13,266 nucleotides of DNA from Pseudomonadota bacterium (GTDB lineage Bacteria; Pseudomonadota; Gammaproteobacteria; Acidiferrobacterales; UBA6901): contig JAJXUF010000081.1 of the NCBI GenBank assembly GCA_021783175.1, positions 1 through 13,266 of the forward strand, read 5' to 3'. Every line of letters begins with the position of its first letter. Position 1 is the stretch's first letter. The position numbers were made by a program, and so were the translations under genes. The notes beneath the pieces are model-generated. The model searched no databases, was not told the origin of the DNA, and saw nothing but the letters and a program-made list of their open reading frames with translations. This document shows positions 1-7,082 of this stretch, one piece after another.

Positions 1-373
1 GCTCGCGGGCATTGGTCTCCAGGCGCTGGCGGTTGAGGGTATAACCCCGGGTCAAATGCTCGCGCAGGATACGGGTGGCCCATTGGCGGAAGCGGGTGCC
101 CTGCTGGGATTTGACCCGGTAGCCCACCGAGATGATGACATCGAGGCTGTAAAACCTGACCGACTTGTCCGAGCCAGCAATGTGCAAATTTTGCACATTG
201 CTTTCTTCCTCCAGTTCCCCCTCGGCAAAGACATTGCGCAGGTGCTTGGTGATAACCGAGCGCTCCCGCCCGAAAAGCTCGCTCATCTGTTCCTGCCGCA
301 GCCACACGGTGTCCTGCTCCAGCCGGACTTCTACCGTGCCGTTTTCGGCCTGATAGATGGTGATGTCAGCCAT
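1..373 (-). CDS. RhuM-family protein, N-terminal part (runs off the left edge)
   Basis: The minus-strand frame opens with ATG at 373-371 and stays open to base 1, giving 124 codons with no stop, so only the N-terminus is present. The protein starts MADITIYQAENGTVEVRLEQ and continues with a helix-turn-helix-like stretch (WLRQEQMSELFGRERSVITK, about residues 24-43) and the block around FYSLDVIISVGYRVKSQQGT followed by FRQWATRIL. These are characteristic of the RhuM (Virulence_RhuM) family, named after a Salmonella pathogenicity-island gene. The biochemical role of the family is not established. It overlaps the end of hsdS by 8 bases, which suggests translation in the same transcript. RhuM genes are often found inside type I restriction loci, so hsdR may lie further left, outside the window. 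A full-length family member is usually around 300 residues or more. The family call is firm; the function is unknown. Confidence 0.85.
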   Translation of the reverse strand, partial: MADITIYQAENGTVEVRLEQDTVWLRQEQMSELFGRERSVITKHLRNVFAEGELEEESNVQNLHIAGSDKSVRFYSLDVIISVGYRVKSQQGTRFRQWATRILREHLTRGYTLNRQRLETNARE

Positions 374-1529
374 GAGTGGCTGTCTCCCTGGTGGATGGAC
401 TCTCATCCTTGGTCAATTGCCCCGTGAAGGCTTGGTGGAGAAGCGACTTCTTCAGCTCATCGAGCGCAGCGAGTTTGCGCTGGTAGAAGGATTCGAGGCG
501 TTGGATTTCGGCAGAAAGTGATTCTATACTCTGAACGACCTTGGCCTGTGCTTTAACAGCGGTAGGAATCGGAATGGGTATCGAGTTCAAAGCTTTCTGA
601 TTCAGCTTCGGCTGGGCTGCGCCGGTGATGTATTCGTCCAGCTTGATACTTTCCAAGTAGAACTCGACAAACCGCTGTGTTGCCATGTTCTCAAATTTCA
701 GGATGTGTGCGTGATTGTTCACCCAGTATTTGCCTGACGCGGAAAACGCTATGGGTGTAGATCTCATCAACAAGTTGGCACCGTCTTCGGACACGAGGAG
801 CGTATCGCCATCGAATATATAATCTGCGACATAATCGACGATACCCGATGCGCCGTAATATGGATACTCGCCCGTCTTGCGGTCGCTCTTCGTGATCGGC
901 ACGCGCTTGCTGTCAAGATTTGTCGAAAGCTGATCGACCGTCTTCTCCACCCACCCCTCACCTCGCTGGGTGAAGACGGATTGCAGATGGCTTTCGAACA
1001 GGGCGCTGGCGTTTTGGAGATTCTTTTCGGCGTTGGCTTTGGCGGTGGCGATGCCGTCGAATGCTTTGTCGAGGATGGTGACGATGCGTTGCTGTTCGGG
1101 GAGTGGAGGGATCGGAAAGTCAATGTCGAGAATCTGCTTTGAGGAAATATGCTTTACCGTCGCATAACCAGTCACATCCTCAATCGCCTTCAAATGGCTA
1201 TTCACTCCATAGAACAAGAAACGCGGAGATAGTTTGGAGGCGAATCCTTGCAATCTGCATACTCGCTGGTTTAGCAGGGCATGAGGGCCTTTCCACTCAT
1301 AGCAACCAAACTCACCGTCCATACCGATCAACAAGTCTCCTGATTTCACCACGTATTTCTTGTCATAGCCTCCGGTGAAACGAGTTTCCGTTTTTGCACC
1401 ACCTTTTAGATCGCGAATCCGAATTAGGGGCATGCCTTCTGACGGCGTGAATGCCTTCGCATCAAATGCGTAGCCGTTCTGAATTTCGAGCAAGTCCCTC
1501 AACTTATGTTTCTGCCAGCCTGTTTTCAC
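366..1529 (-). CDS. hsdS: Type I restriction-modification specificity subunit HsdS
   Basis: This 387-residue protein has the two-half architecture of HsdS, the subunit that chooses the bipartite DNA target for HsdM methylation and HsdR cleavage. The first target-recognition domain covers about residues 1-140 and ends in the typical junction IPPLPEQQRIV (140-150). A helical spacer follows (about 150-190). The second target-recognition domain covers about 193-320, and a second long helix (about 325-372) ends in LDELKKSLLHQAFTGQL, the usual C-terminal signature. The second junction (IPIPTAVKAQAKVVQSIESL) is less canonical than the first, which is common when half-subunits have been exchanged. 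The length is normal and there is no frameshift. The start overlaps the hsdM stop as ATGA (1526-1529), so the two are translationally coupled. The target sequence cannot be predicted from sequence alone. Confidence 0.95.
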   Translation of the reverse strand: MKTGWQKHKLRDLLEIQNGYAFDAKAFTPSEGMPLIRIRDLKGGAKTETRFTGGYDKKYVVKSGDLLIGMDGEFGCYEWKGPHALLNQRVCRLQGFASKLSPRFLFYGVNSHLKAIEDVTGYATVKHISSKQILDIDFPIPPLPEQQRIVTILDKAFDGIATAKANAEKNLQNASALFESHLQSVFTQRGEGWVEKTVDQLSTNLDSKRVPITKSDRKTGEYPYYGASGIVDYVADYIFDGDTLLVSEDGANLLMRSTPIAFSASGKYWVNNHAHILKFENMATQRFVEFYLESIKLDEYITGAAQPKLNQKALNSIPIPIPTAVKAQAKVVQSIESLSAEIQRLESFYQRKLAALDELKKSLLHQAFTGQLTKDESPSTRETATHG

Positions 1530-2980
1530 AACAATCCCCGAATAGTTTTCAGCACCTTCGCGCTCTCCGCATCCAGGGCAGCGATTTCTTTCATAATCTC
1601 CTTCGGGGTGCGGTGAGTAACTTCTTCACCGCCGTTCGGGTTCTTCACCGATAGGTCGAAGGTCTCAGGATCGATGTTTTTGACATCCGCGCTCCATGAT
1701 TTGGGAGAATCAGCCTTGGTCTTTTGCAGTTTGATGAACTCGGCCAGATCAGTGTCGTTCAGCGGATTGGTCTTGCCCATGTTGCGGCCAGGGTCGAGCT
1801 GGTAGTACCAGACCTTGCGTGTCTTGCTACCCTTGTCGAAGAACAGCACCACGGTCTTCACGCCTGCCCCCTGAAAGGTCCCGCTGGGGCAGTCGAGCAC
1901 GGTGTGCAGATTGCAGCTTTCCAGCAGCAGCTTACGTAAAGAAACTGAGGCATTGTCGGTATTGGAAAGAAAGGTATTCTTGATAACGATACCGCCGCGC
2001 CCACCCGCCTTGAGCATCTTGATGAAATGCTGAAGGAACAGGAACGCTGTTTCACCAGTGCGGATCGGGAAGTTCTGCTGCACTTCCTTGCGCTCCTTGC
2101 CACCGAAGGGCGGATTGGCCAGCACCACGTCGAAGCGGTCCTTGTCCTGGATGTCGGCGAGGTTTTCGGTAAGCGTATTGGTGTGGATGATGTTGGGGGC
2201 CTCGATGCCATGCAGGATCATGTTCATGATCGCGATGACATAGGCGAGCGATTTCTTTTCCTTGCCGTAGAAAGTGCGTTCCTGAAGGGTCTTGACATCT
2301 TTGGTGGTCAGACCCTTTTTTGCCTTGAGGTAATCAAACGCCTCGCATAGGAAGCCGGCCGAACCACAAGCGCCGTCGTAAATGCGCTCGCCGATTTTGG
2401 GCTGGATTACCCGCACCATGGCGCGGATCAGCGGGCGTGGCGTATAGTACTCGCCACCGTTGCGCCCGGCGTTGCCCATGTTCCGGATCTTGGCCTCGTA
2501 GAGATGCGACAGCTCGTGCTTTTCGGCCTGGGATCGGAAACGCAGCTCGTCGATGTGATCGATGATCTCACGCAGATTGTAGCCGCTGTGGATCTTGTTT
2601 TTGATCTCGCCGAAGATCTCGCCGATCTTGTATTCGATCGTATTGGGGCCACTCGCCTTCTGTTTGAAATCGTGCAGATAGGGGAAAAGTTCCCGGTCCA
2701 CGAAGTCCCGGAGGTCGTTGCCGGTCAGCGCCCTGTTGTGGTCGAGTTTGCCGTCTTTACCCTTGGGCGCGGCCCAGGACTCCCAGCGGAAGGGTTTATC
2801 GAGGATAAAGCTATATTTCTTGCCCTCCAGTTTGGCCTCCGTGGCCTTGTCCTGTTCCAGACCGTCCAGGTATTTCAGGAAGAGCAGCCACGAAGTCTGC
2901 TCGGTGTAATCCAGCTCAGTAGTACAGCCAGCCTCTTTCCAAAGTACGTTGTCGATGTTTTTAAAGGCTTGTTCGAACAT
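1526..2980 (-). CDS. hsdM: Type I restriction-modification DNA methyltransferase subunit HsdM
   Basis: This is a 484-residue N6-adenine DNA methyltransferase that uses S-adenosylmethionine and acts with HsdS, protecting self DNA from HsdR. The N-terminal helical HsdM domain is recognisable from FKNIDNVLWKEAG and WLLFLKYLDGLEQDK (residues 6-45). The Rossmann-fold domain follows, with the family hallmark GEYYTPRPLIRAMV (176-189), the cofactor-binding motif DGACGSAGF (202-210) and the catalytic motif IV NPPF (289-292). The length is normal and complete. ATG at 2980 is preceded by AGGAAG (2991-2986) at a suitable distance, supporting this start. It overlaps hsdS by 4 bases. About 360 bases without a convincing gene lie upstream, so it probably has its own promoter. 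hsdR is not found on either side within the window. Confidence 0.96.
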   Translation of the reverse strand: MFEQAFKNIDNVLWKEAGCTTELDYTEQTSWLLFLKYLDGLEQDKATEAKLEGKKYSFILDKPFRWESWAAPKGKDGKLDHNRALTGNDLRDFVDRELFPYLHDFKQKASGPNTIEYKIGEIFGEIKNKIHSGYNLREIIDHIDELRFRSQAEKHELSHLYEAKIRNMGNAGRNGGEYYTPRPLIRAMVRVIQPKIGERIYDGACGSAGFLCEAFDYLKAKKGLTTKDVKTLQERTFYGKEKKSLAYVIAIMNMILHGIEAPNIIHTNTLTENLADIQDKDRFDVVLANPPFGGKERKEVQQNFPIRTGETAFLFLQHFIKMLKAGGRGGIVIKNTFLSNTDNASVSLRKLLLESCNLHTVLDCPSGTFQGAGVKTVVLFFDKGSKTRKVWYYQLDPGRNMGKTNPLNDTDLAEFIKLQKTKADSPKSWSADVKNIDPETFDLSVKNPNGGEEVTHRTPKEIMKEIAALDAESAKVLKTIRGLL

Positions 2981-3341
2981 GGGTGCTTCCTGATGGTGCT
3001 AGGTGCCGTTGGACCGGCACATGATTGGCATCGCCGCTCCGGCCGAAATAGTAACAGGAAGCGCAATGGATGGAACACCGCGGCGACTAGGGGCAGACGC
3101 GAGTGGAGCACCCCTGGCGCAAGGGCTCGCGTCCCTGCCGCGCCGCATCCTGGATCGGTCACACCGACGGCTGTTGCAGCGGCCCACGCCAGTTTCTCGG
3201 GTCCAGTCCGGGTGCGTACCGGCGCGAATGCCGTCTCCCGGTAATTATCGCGACGCTTATCGACGTCACTGGCGAAATCAAAGCTCTTTCCAATGCACTG
3301 CCCCTTCTCGCCCGGCCTGCTGACGACATTGATGCGCATGT
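2981..3341. other. Intergenic region upstream of hsdM
   Basis: These 361 bases separate the GIY-YIG gene from hsdM. Several frames are open across them on both strands, but none translates into anything I recognise or has a good ribosome-binding site of its own. The region probably holds the hsdM promoter and the end of the upstream transcript. I could not identify a convincing -35/-10 pair or a hairpin with a T-run on the minus strand. Confidence 0.5.
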
Positions 3342-3824
3342 CTATCCTAGCTTCCGATTCAACGGCGGTAGCTGGCCGAATTCTTGTTGACACCATGTGA
3401 GGGCAACAATTTCAAATAGCCCTGCAACGTGGTTTGGCTGCAATTCCAGTGCCTCTATAGTCAGTTCGCCTTTCTCAACCGTTTCGACGGCTTTAGCGTC
3501 GAGTCCCTGGTCCTTCCATTTGTGGTTAGGGTAGAGCTTCAGTCCACGGCGGTCTCCGGATTGACTGCGCCCAGGATCAGGTTTTTGCAAGTGGCCCCAT
3601 ATACGTTTTTCGAATGGGGAATCTTGTGCTTTTCCGATGTACAGAATTTCGTCGTCCTCCGCGGCATAGACATAGACCCCAAAACGTCCGCTGATCGAAT
3701 CTGCACGCTCATCCAGCCAATGTGCGTCGACACTTGGCCTCCAGTTGCATGATTCAAGCGGTATCAGTGAACCAGTTGCCCGTTCAAACTGTGCAAGCGC
3801 GTCACGTAATTCCGATAGCTTCAT
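3342..3824 (-). CDS. GIY-YIG nuclease-fold protein
   Basis: This 160-residue protein carries the two signature strands of the GIY-YIG fold, here GVY (49-51) and YIG (62-64, in ILYIGKAQ). They are followed by an arginine on the next helix (R74, in FEKRIWGHL), a glutamate on a later helix (E138, in LFEIVAL) and an asparagine close to the end (N156, in PPLNRKLG). In known GIY-YIG enzymes this set binds a divalent metal and cleaves one DNA strand, so the active site looks complete. The gap between R74 and E138 is long for a minimal domain and may hold an insertion or a specificity loop. About 45 N-terminal residues precede the domain. ATG at 3824 has a GAGG-type Shine-Dalgarno sequence a few bases upstream. 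It stands alone, 118 bases after the PLD gene. Its cellular target is unknown. Confidence 0.7.
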   Translation of the reverse strand: MKLSELRDALAQFERATGSLIPLESCNWRPSVDAHWLDERADSISGRFGVYVYAAEDDEILYIGKAQDSPFEKRIWGHLQKPDPGRSQSGDRRGLKLYPNHKWKDQGLDAKAVETVEKGELTIEALELQPNHVAGLFEIVALTWCQQEFGQLPPLNRKLG

Positions 3825-3942
3825 ATAGGTCCTCTTGGTACTACCGTGTCATAAGTGTTTGTCGGAAAATCGGCTGTTCCCGCAACACGGGCACTTGAAC
3901 TGAGCCCGGATTGGGTTTTGGGAAGCATGCGGTGGCCAGCCG

Positions 3943-4986
3943 TTAGCAGGCCTGCGTCATCGATGGTTTTGCCCCATTATAGAGTTCATTCAATTCCTTC
4001 AACTGCCGGTGTGAAAGCCCGCCTGTGTTGCCCTCCGTGAATTTCGCGCCTTTGCTGTAATCGCTGATTTTATTATCATTGATGAACTTCTTAATGGCCT
4101 CTTTAAATTTCGGATCCAGCGTAAAGGGGGGATGTTTGGAGTTCTTATTCATTTGAACTGCATAATAAGTTTCGTAGGGAGCGAGATAGTATTCATCCGT
4201 ATTTTTCATGCGGACTTGGTTATCGGCCATGCCCCACGTCACCTTAAATTTCCGCTTTTCCCCGATACCAACAAACAGTATCCATTTAGAAACTTGCGTG
4301 TACCATTTCGTGCCACTCCAATAGTCATGGCAGTTCTCAAAATCAAGAGAAGGGCGTTCGACGAGCACCTTTGGGTATTTTTTAAAATTCTCATTGTATT
4401 TGTAGACAAACAGCCTCCACTCTGGAAGTCGGCTGCCAAGCCATGCATCAAATGAAAACCCGGAGCCCTTCGTCTTACCGGTGCGCCCCTTTTTATTGAA
4501 CACGTCCCGGCCCTTGTTCCGTCGACGAAAGTCGGCTGTTCGATCAAACAGATTTCTAAGCAGTGAGCGCGTCACCGGGCGGCACTCGAGGCCGTTCAGA
4601 ATGGCTTCGATGTCCACGACACCATCCGGGACCCGTATGGCGAGCTCATGGAGCCCTCCGTCCCCCAGACCGTTATCTGACAGATTGGCTGACCCGATTA
4701 CCGCGCCTTGACCCGACCCCCAATACAGCTTCATGTGGAGATCAGAGACAAAATCGACCTGTACCTTATTGTCTTGAAGCTTCCTGACCGTCTCGGGACT
4801 CGTGCACCCTTCCTTGTCCCAACAGATTACTCGCAGCCCTGTTGCTTTTGTCCCACGTCCAAGAAGATAACGATCTGCCCCTTCCCCGACAAAAGCGACG
4901 ATGGCAATCTTTCTTTTTGCGTTGCTCACCATGATCTCCTGAACGGCGGTCCGGATCGCTTTATTTCCGACAAGTATTTTCGTCAT
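3943..4986 (-). CDS. Phospholipase D-like (single HKD-type) domain protein
   Basis: This is a 347-residue protein when started at ATG 4986 (MTKILVGNKAIR). An upstream TTG at 5097 would add 37 residues but has no Shine-Dalgarno, whereas ATG 4986 has AGGGG about 11 bases upstream. Residues 84-101 fit the PLD motif HxKx4Dx6GSxN in spacing: H84, K86 and GSAN (98-101). The usual aspartate is S91. A glutamate follows in GLHE (111-114). One motif per chain implies that two chains would pair to form one active site, as in the PLD-type nucleases Nuc and BfiI. The C-terminal half (about 190-347, rich in Trp, Tyr and Lys) is unrecognised and may bind DNA or a partner. PLD-like proteins occur in defence loci such as DISARM (DrmC), but this one has no DISARM neighbours. 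Base composition is much lower in G+C than the DUF2779 gene before it. Confidence 0.72.
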   Translation of the reverse strand: MTKILVGNKAIRTAVQEIMVSNAKRKIAIVAFVGEGADRYLLGRGTKATGLRVICWDKEGCTSPETVRKLQDNKVQVDFVSDLHMKLYWGSGQGAVIGSANLSDNGLGDGGLHELAIRVPDGVVDIEAILNGLECRPVTRSLLRNLFDRTADFRRRNKGRDVFNKKGRTGKTKGSGFSFDAWLGSRLPEWRLFVYKYNENFKKYPKVLVERPSLDFENCHDYWSGTKWYTQVSKWILFVGIGEKRKFKVTWGMADNQVRMKNTDEYYLAPYETYYAVQMNKNSKHPPFTLDPKFKEAIKKFINDNKISDYSKGAKFTEGNTGGLSHRQLKELNELYNGAKPSMTQAC

Positions 4987-5131
4987 CTTCGTTAGATCCC
5001 CTGATATGAGAAAGGCCATTGCATACGATGCATTCTTTAAAAGCCAAGGCAAATGTCGCCAGACCTCCACAATGCTGGTCCGGTTGGCGGCGCCCAATCA
5101 ACAGTTCACGACCGTGCGCTAAATTCAGCTG

Positions 5132-6664
5132 CTACATATATGGCTGCGATATTTCCAAAGGACGTGGAAATCTTGTCATCCCGCGCCCCGCCAGAAATCT
5201 GGCAAGGACAACCAATGCTTCCGTATCCCGGCCGCAGTATCGAAGCAGCGCCTTGCGTAAGGCTGTCCTGCGCCGGGCAGTCGTCTCTTTCGAAATCGCC
5301 TCCAGATAGGCCTGCTGGGCCCCGCCCCCATCCTGTACCTCCTTGAGGTCGGCGTAATCGAGCTCGGGCGCGATCGTCGGCAGCACATCCTTGATCGACC
5401 AGGAACCCTTCATCTGCGGGTGGTAGTAATTGTCGCGCGCGATCGGCAGGAGATCGACGAGGCGCGGCAGGAGTGATTGCAGGTCCGGCGCGAGGTCGGG
5501 GTAGCGCGCCGCGAGCTCCCGGATGATCCGACCCTCGAAAGCCTGGTTGTACACAAAAATCGGACCGCGCCGTCCGAGTGTTTCGATGAGCTGCGCTGCG
5601 AATGCGCGCGTCGGGTCTTCCCCGGAGAGATCTAGAAACCCTGCATGCTGGATCGCACCGCTTGTGCGCTCGATGTGGCAAGACCACTGGAACGGCAGTT
5701 GCTGGTAGGGACGGGTCCCCGCCCAGATCGGCACCGCGAATCCGATTGTCTCGAAGTCGAGGTAATAGCGCGGATAGGGACGCTTCGCGAGCGCCGTGGC
5801 GGCACCCGGGCGCAGTTCAGACTTGCCGCCCACCGTCAGCCGCCGGACCCGCTCGTGGTTCGGGTTCTTGAGGACCCCGTCCGGGATATCGCGGATGTCC
5901 TGATACCCCTGGGCACGCAGGGCCTCCACCTGAGGGTTCCGGATGCGGGGCAGGCACTCGAGCGGATATTCGGGGCCGTCTGCGTAGCAGAAGCCCTGAA
6001 ACGGACACTCGGTGGGCGCATGACAGTGGTCCGTGGGTTCCGGCAGGGAGCCTGCGAGCGTCTGGCGCGCCTGCCGGATCCAGTGCGGCACGGCCTTGCG
6101 GACAAGGGGCGCAATCTCTTTGTCGACGTGCTCCTGGCGAAAGAGACTGTTGACCGCGCCGGTGCGCGTCACCTCGTGATAGCAGCCATTGCCGGGATAG
6201 ACGAAATCCTTATTGATGACCTGGACGGCCACGTGCTTCAGTGCCACCCCGGCGCCCTGCAGCACGAAGGCCTGGATCGCGACATCCTCGTAGTAATGTT
6301 CCTTGACCGAAGTCGCTGACTTGACCTCGGTGAGGTCCCAACCCTTCCGGTTGGGAATGAGAAGATCCGCGCGCACGAGTACCCCGTCGTGGCAGACCGT
6401 GGCCTCGAAGAGCACCGGGCGGTCCGGGGCCTTCAAGCGCTGCGCCGTCTGCCTGAGTGCCGCGGCCAAATCACCACTGGACCCGATGAGACAGCCGTCG
6501 GGATAAAAAGAGCGGGCGACTTCACCGACGATCGTGCCCACCGCCATGGCCGCCCCGCCCGCATCCGACGCCTCGGCGAGTGCCGGACGCGTGACCTCGA
6601 GATAGAGGCGGCGCGGACACTGCCGGTAGGCCATGAGCTTCGACTTCGAGAGCCTCGCCGTCAT
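5132..6664 (-). CDS. DUF2779-type protein: Cas4-like PD-(D/E)XK nuclease fused to DEDDy exonuclease
   Basis: This 510-residue protein has two apparent nuclease modules. The N-terminal part resembles Cas4/Dna2-type nucleases: a first cysteine in RQCPRRLYLE (C16), the PD-(D/E)XK core with D100 (VRADLLI) and E113-V-K115 (TEVKSA), a following Q131 helix, and three clustered cysteines C214, C220 and C226 (in CHAPTECPFQGFC) that could complete a 4Fe-4S cluster. The C-terminal part matches DUF2779, an RNase H-fold exonuclease: YLDFET (D303, E305), a YNQAFE motif (372-377) and YCGRD (Y476-x3-D480), fitting the Exo I, II and III motifs of the DEDDy subgroup. It probably degrades or trims DNA or RNA ends. 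ATG 6664 is preceded by AGGAAG at 6 bases and overlaps the small upstream gene as ATGA, so the pair is coupled. The family call is firm; both activities are inferred from motifs. Confidence 0.82.
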   Translation of the reverse strand: MTARLSKSKLMAYRQCPRRLYLEVTRPALAEASDAGGAAMAVGTIVGEVARSFYPDGCLIGSSGDLAAALRQTAQRLKAPDRPVLFEATVCHDGVLVRADLLIPNRKGWDLTEVKSATSVKEHYYEDVAIQAFVLQGAGVALKHVAVQVINKDFVYPGNGCYHEVTRTGAVNSLFRQEHVDKEIAPLVRKAVPHWIRQARQTLAGSLPEPTDHCHAPTECPFQGFCYADGPEYPLECLPRIRNPQVEALRAQGYQDIRDIPDGVLKNPNHERVRRLTVGGKSELRPGAATALAKRPYPRYYLDFETIGFAVPIWAGTRPYQQLPFQWSCHIERTSGAIQHAGFLDLSGEDPTRAFAAQLIETLGRRGPIFVYNQAFEGRIIRELAARYPDLAPDLQSLLPRLVDLLPIARDNYYHPQMKGSWSIKDVLPTIAPELDYADLKEVQDGGGAQQAYLEAISKETTARRRTALRKALLRYCGRDTEALVVLARFLAGRGMTRFPRPLEISQPYM

Positions 6665-6903
6665 GACGGCTTCCTGCTGGGGACTTCGATGGTATGGAAC
6701 GGCCGCACGATCCCGCGGTCCGGGGAACGGGATCCCCGGCCTTCGCCCCGGCCGGGGCGCGGCGTGTACTGCGGGCGATTCATGCCGACACGTACGCCTG
6801 TATTCAGGTTCTTGGAGTGTGGCTGCTTGTTTTTCTTTTTGTTCATGGTACGCCGTTTCCGGCCTGTGACAAAGCTCGGTTTCTGGGTTAAGTTTCGGAA
6901 CAT
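6661..6903 (-). CDS. Small basic protein of unknown function, coupled to the DUF2779 gene
   Basis: This 80-residue protein is very rich in Arg, Lys, Pro and Gly, with a KNKQPHSKNL stretch and an RPGRGEGRGSRSPDRG stretch near residues 49-64. No domain is recognised, and no signal peptide or membrane segment is visible. Two things argue that it is translated. AGGAGG (6913-6908) sits just upstream of ATG 6903, one of the strongest Shine-Dalgarno sequences in the window, and its TGA overlaps the next gene's ATG in the coupling arrangement ATGA (6661-6664). It could be a nucleic-acid-binding accessory peptide. Alternatively it could be a leader whose translation opens or blocks the downstream start, because two GC-rich hairpins lie within its 3' half. 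A plasmid-like ribosome-loading device without a functional product cannot be excluded. Confidence 0.5.
   Translation of the reverse strand: MFRNLTQKPSFVTGRKRRTMNKKKNKQPHSKNLNTGVRVGMNRPQYTPRPGRGEGRGSRSPDRGIVRPFHTIEVPSRKPS
6720..6759 (-). repeat. Two adjacent GC-rich inverted repeats inside the small gene
   Basis: The first has arms CCGGGG and CCCCGG around an 8-base loop (6720-6739). The second is a perfect 16-base palindrome (6744-6759) whose half-site is CGCCCCGG. Both would fold in the mRNA about 55-95 bases before the DUF2779 start codon. They may modulate translation of that gene, or they may simply reflect Gly/Arg/Pro codons in a GC-rich gene. Confidence 0.5.
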
Positions 6904-6906
6904 AAG

Positions 6907-6914
6907 CCCTCCTC
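6907..6914 (-). promoter_or_regulatory. Strong ribosome-binding site of the small basic protein
   Basis: The minus strand reads GAGGAGGG followed by CTT and the ATG at 6903. This near-perfect Shine-Dalgarno sequence fixes the start of the small gene and is the main reason to believe that it is expressed. Confidence 0.7.
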
Positions 6915-6974
6915 AGTTCAGATCAAGGTCGCACCATTCTCGCGCTTGACCGCAATCAGCATTGTTCGCGTCCG

Positions 6975-6987
6975 GCACGGACCGTGC
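6975..6987. repeat. Short inverted repeat in the leader of the small gene
   Basis: GCACGG and CCGTGC are perfect 6-base complements separated by one base, lying between the operator-like site and the ATG at 6903. It could be a secondary protein-binding site or may be chance in GC-rich DNA. Confidence 0.3.
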
Positions 6988-7046
6988 GGGATGCTGCCAC
7001 GCGCGTCTCCGCGAAATGAGGTCTATCAGGAACAGGGTACGACCGG

Positions 7047-7069
7047 GTAGCGACAGAATACGTCGCAAA
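7047..7069. promoter_or_regulatory. Operator-like palindrome upstream of the small gene/DUF2779 pair (second copy)
   Basis: On the minus strand the site reads TTTGCGACG, then the 5-base spacer TATTC, then TGTCGCTAC. The inner arms GCGAC and GTCGC are perfect complements. Over 23 bases it matches the site at 12664-12686 at 17 positions, and over the central 17 bases at 15. It starts 13 bases after the WYL gene stop and lies 143 bases before the small gene's ATG, in the only gap where a promoter for that operon could sit. The inferred ligand is the WYL regulator encoded directly upstream. Confidence 0.6.
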
Positions 7070-7082
7070 GAAACTGGACGGG

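Noticed and set aside
3249..3266. GCGACGCTTATCGACGTC upstream of hsdM as a third copy of the operator
   Set aside because: Only the first half-site agrees with the consensus; about 9 of 17 core positions match and the second arm is not symmetric.
2504..3390. Open frames on both strands through the gap upstream of hsdM
   Set aside because: No frame has a good ribosome site, recognisable domain or plausible composition; they are extensions of shadows of hsdM and of GC-rich intergenic DNA.
3849..3956. Minus-strand frame ending in FKCPCCGNSRFSDKHL, which resembles a zinc-knuckle end
   Set aside because: It has no start codon, is about 35 codons long and overlaps the end of the PLD gene. A CxxC pair alone is not enough to call a gene remnant.
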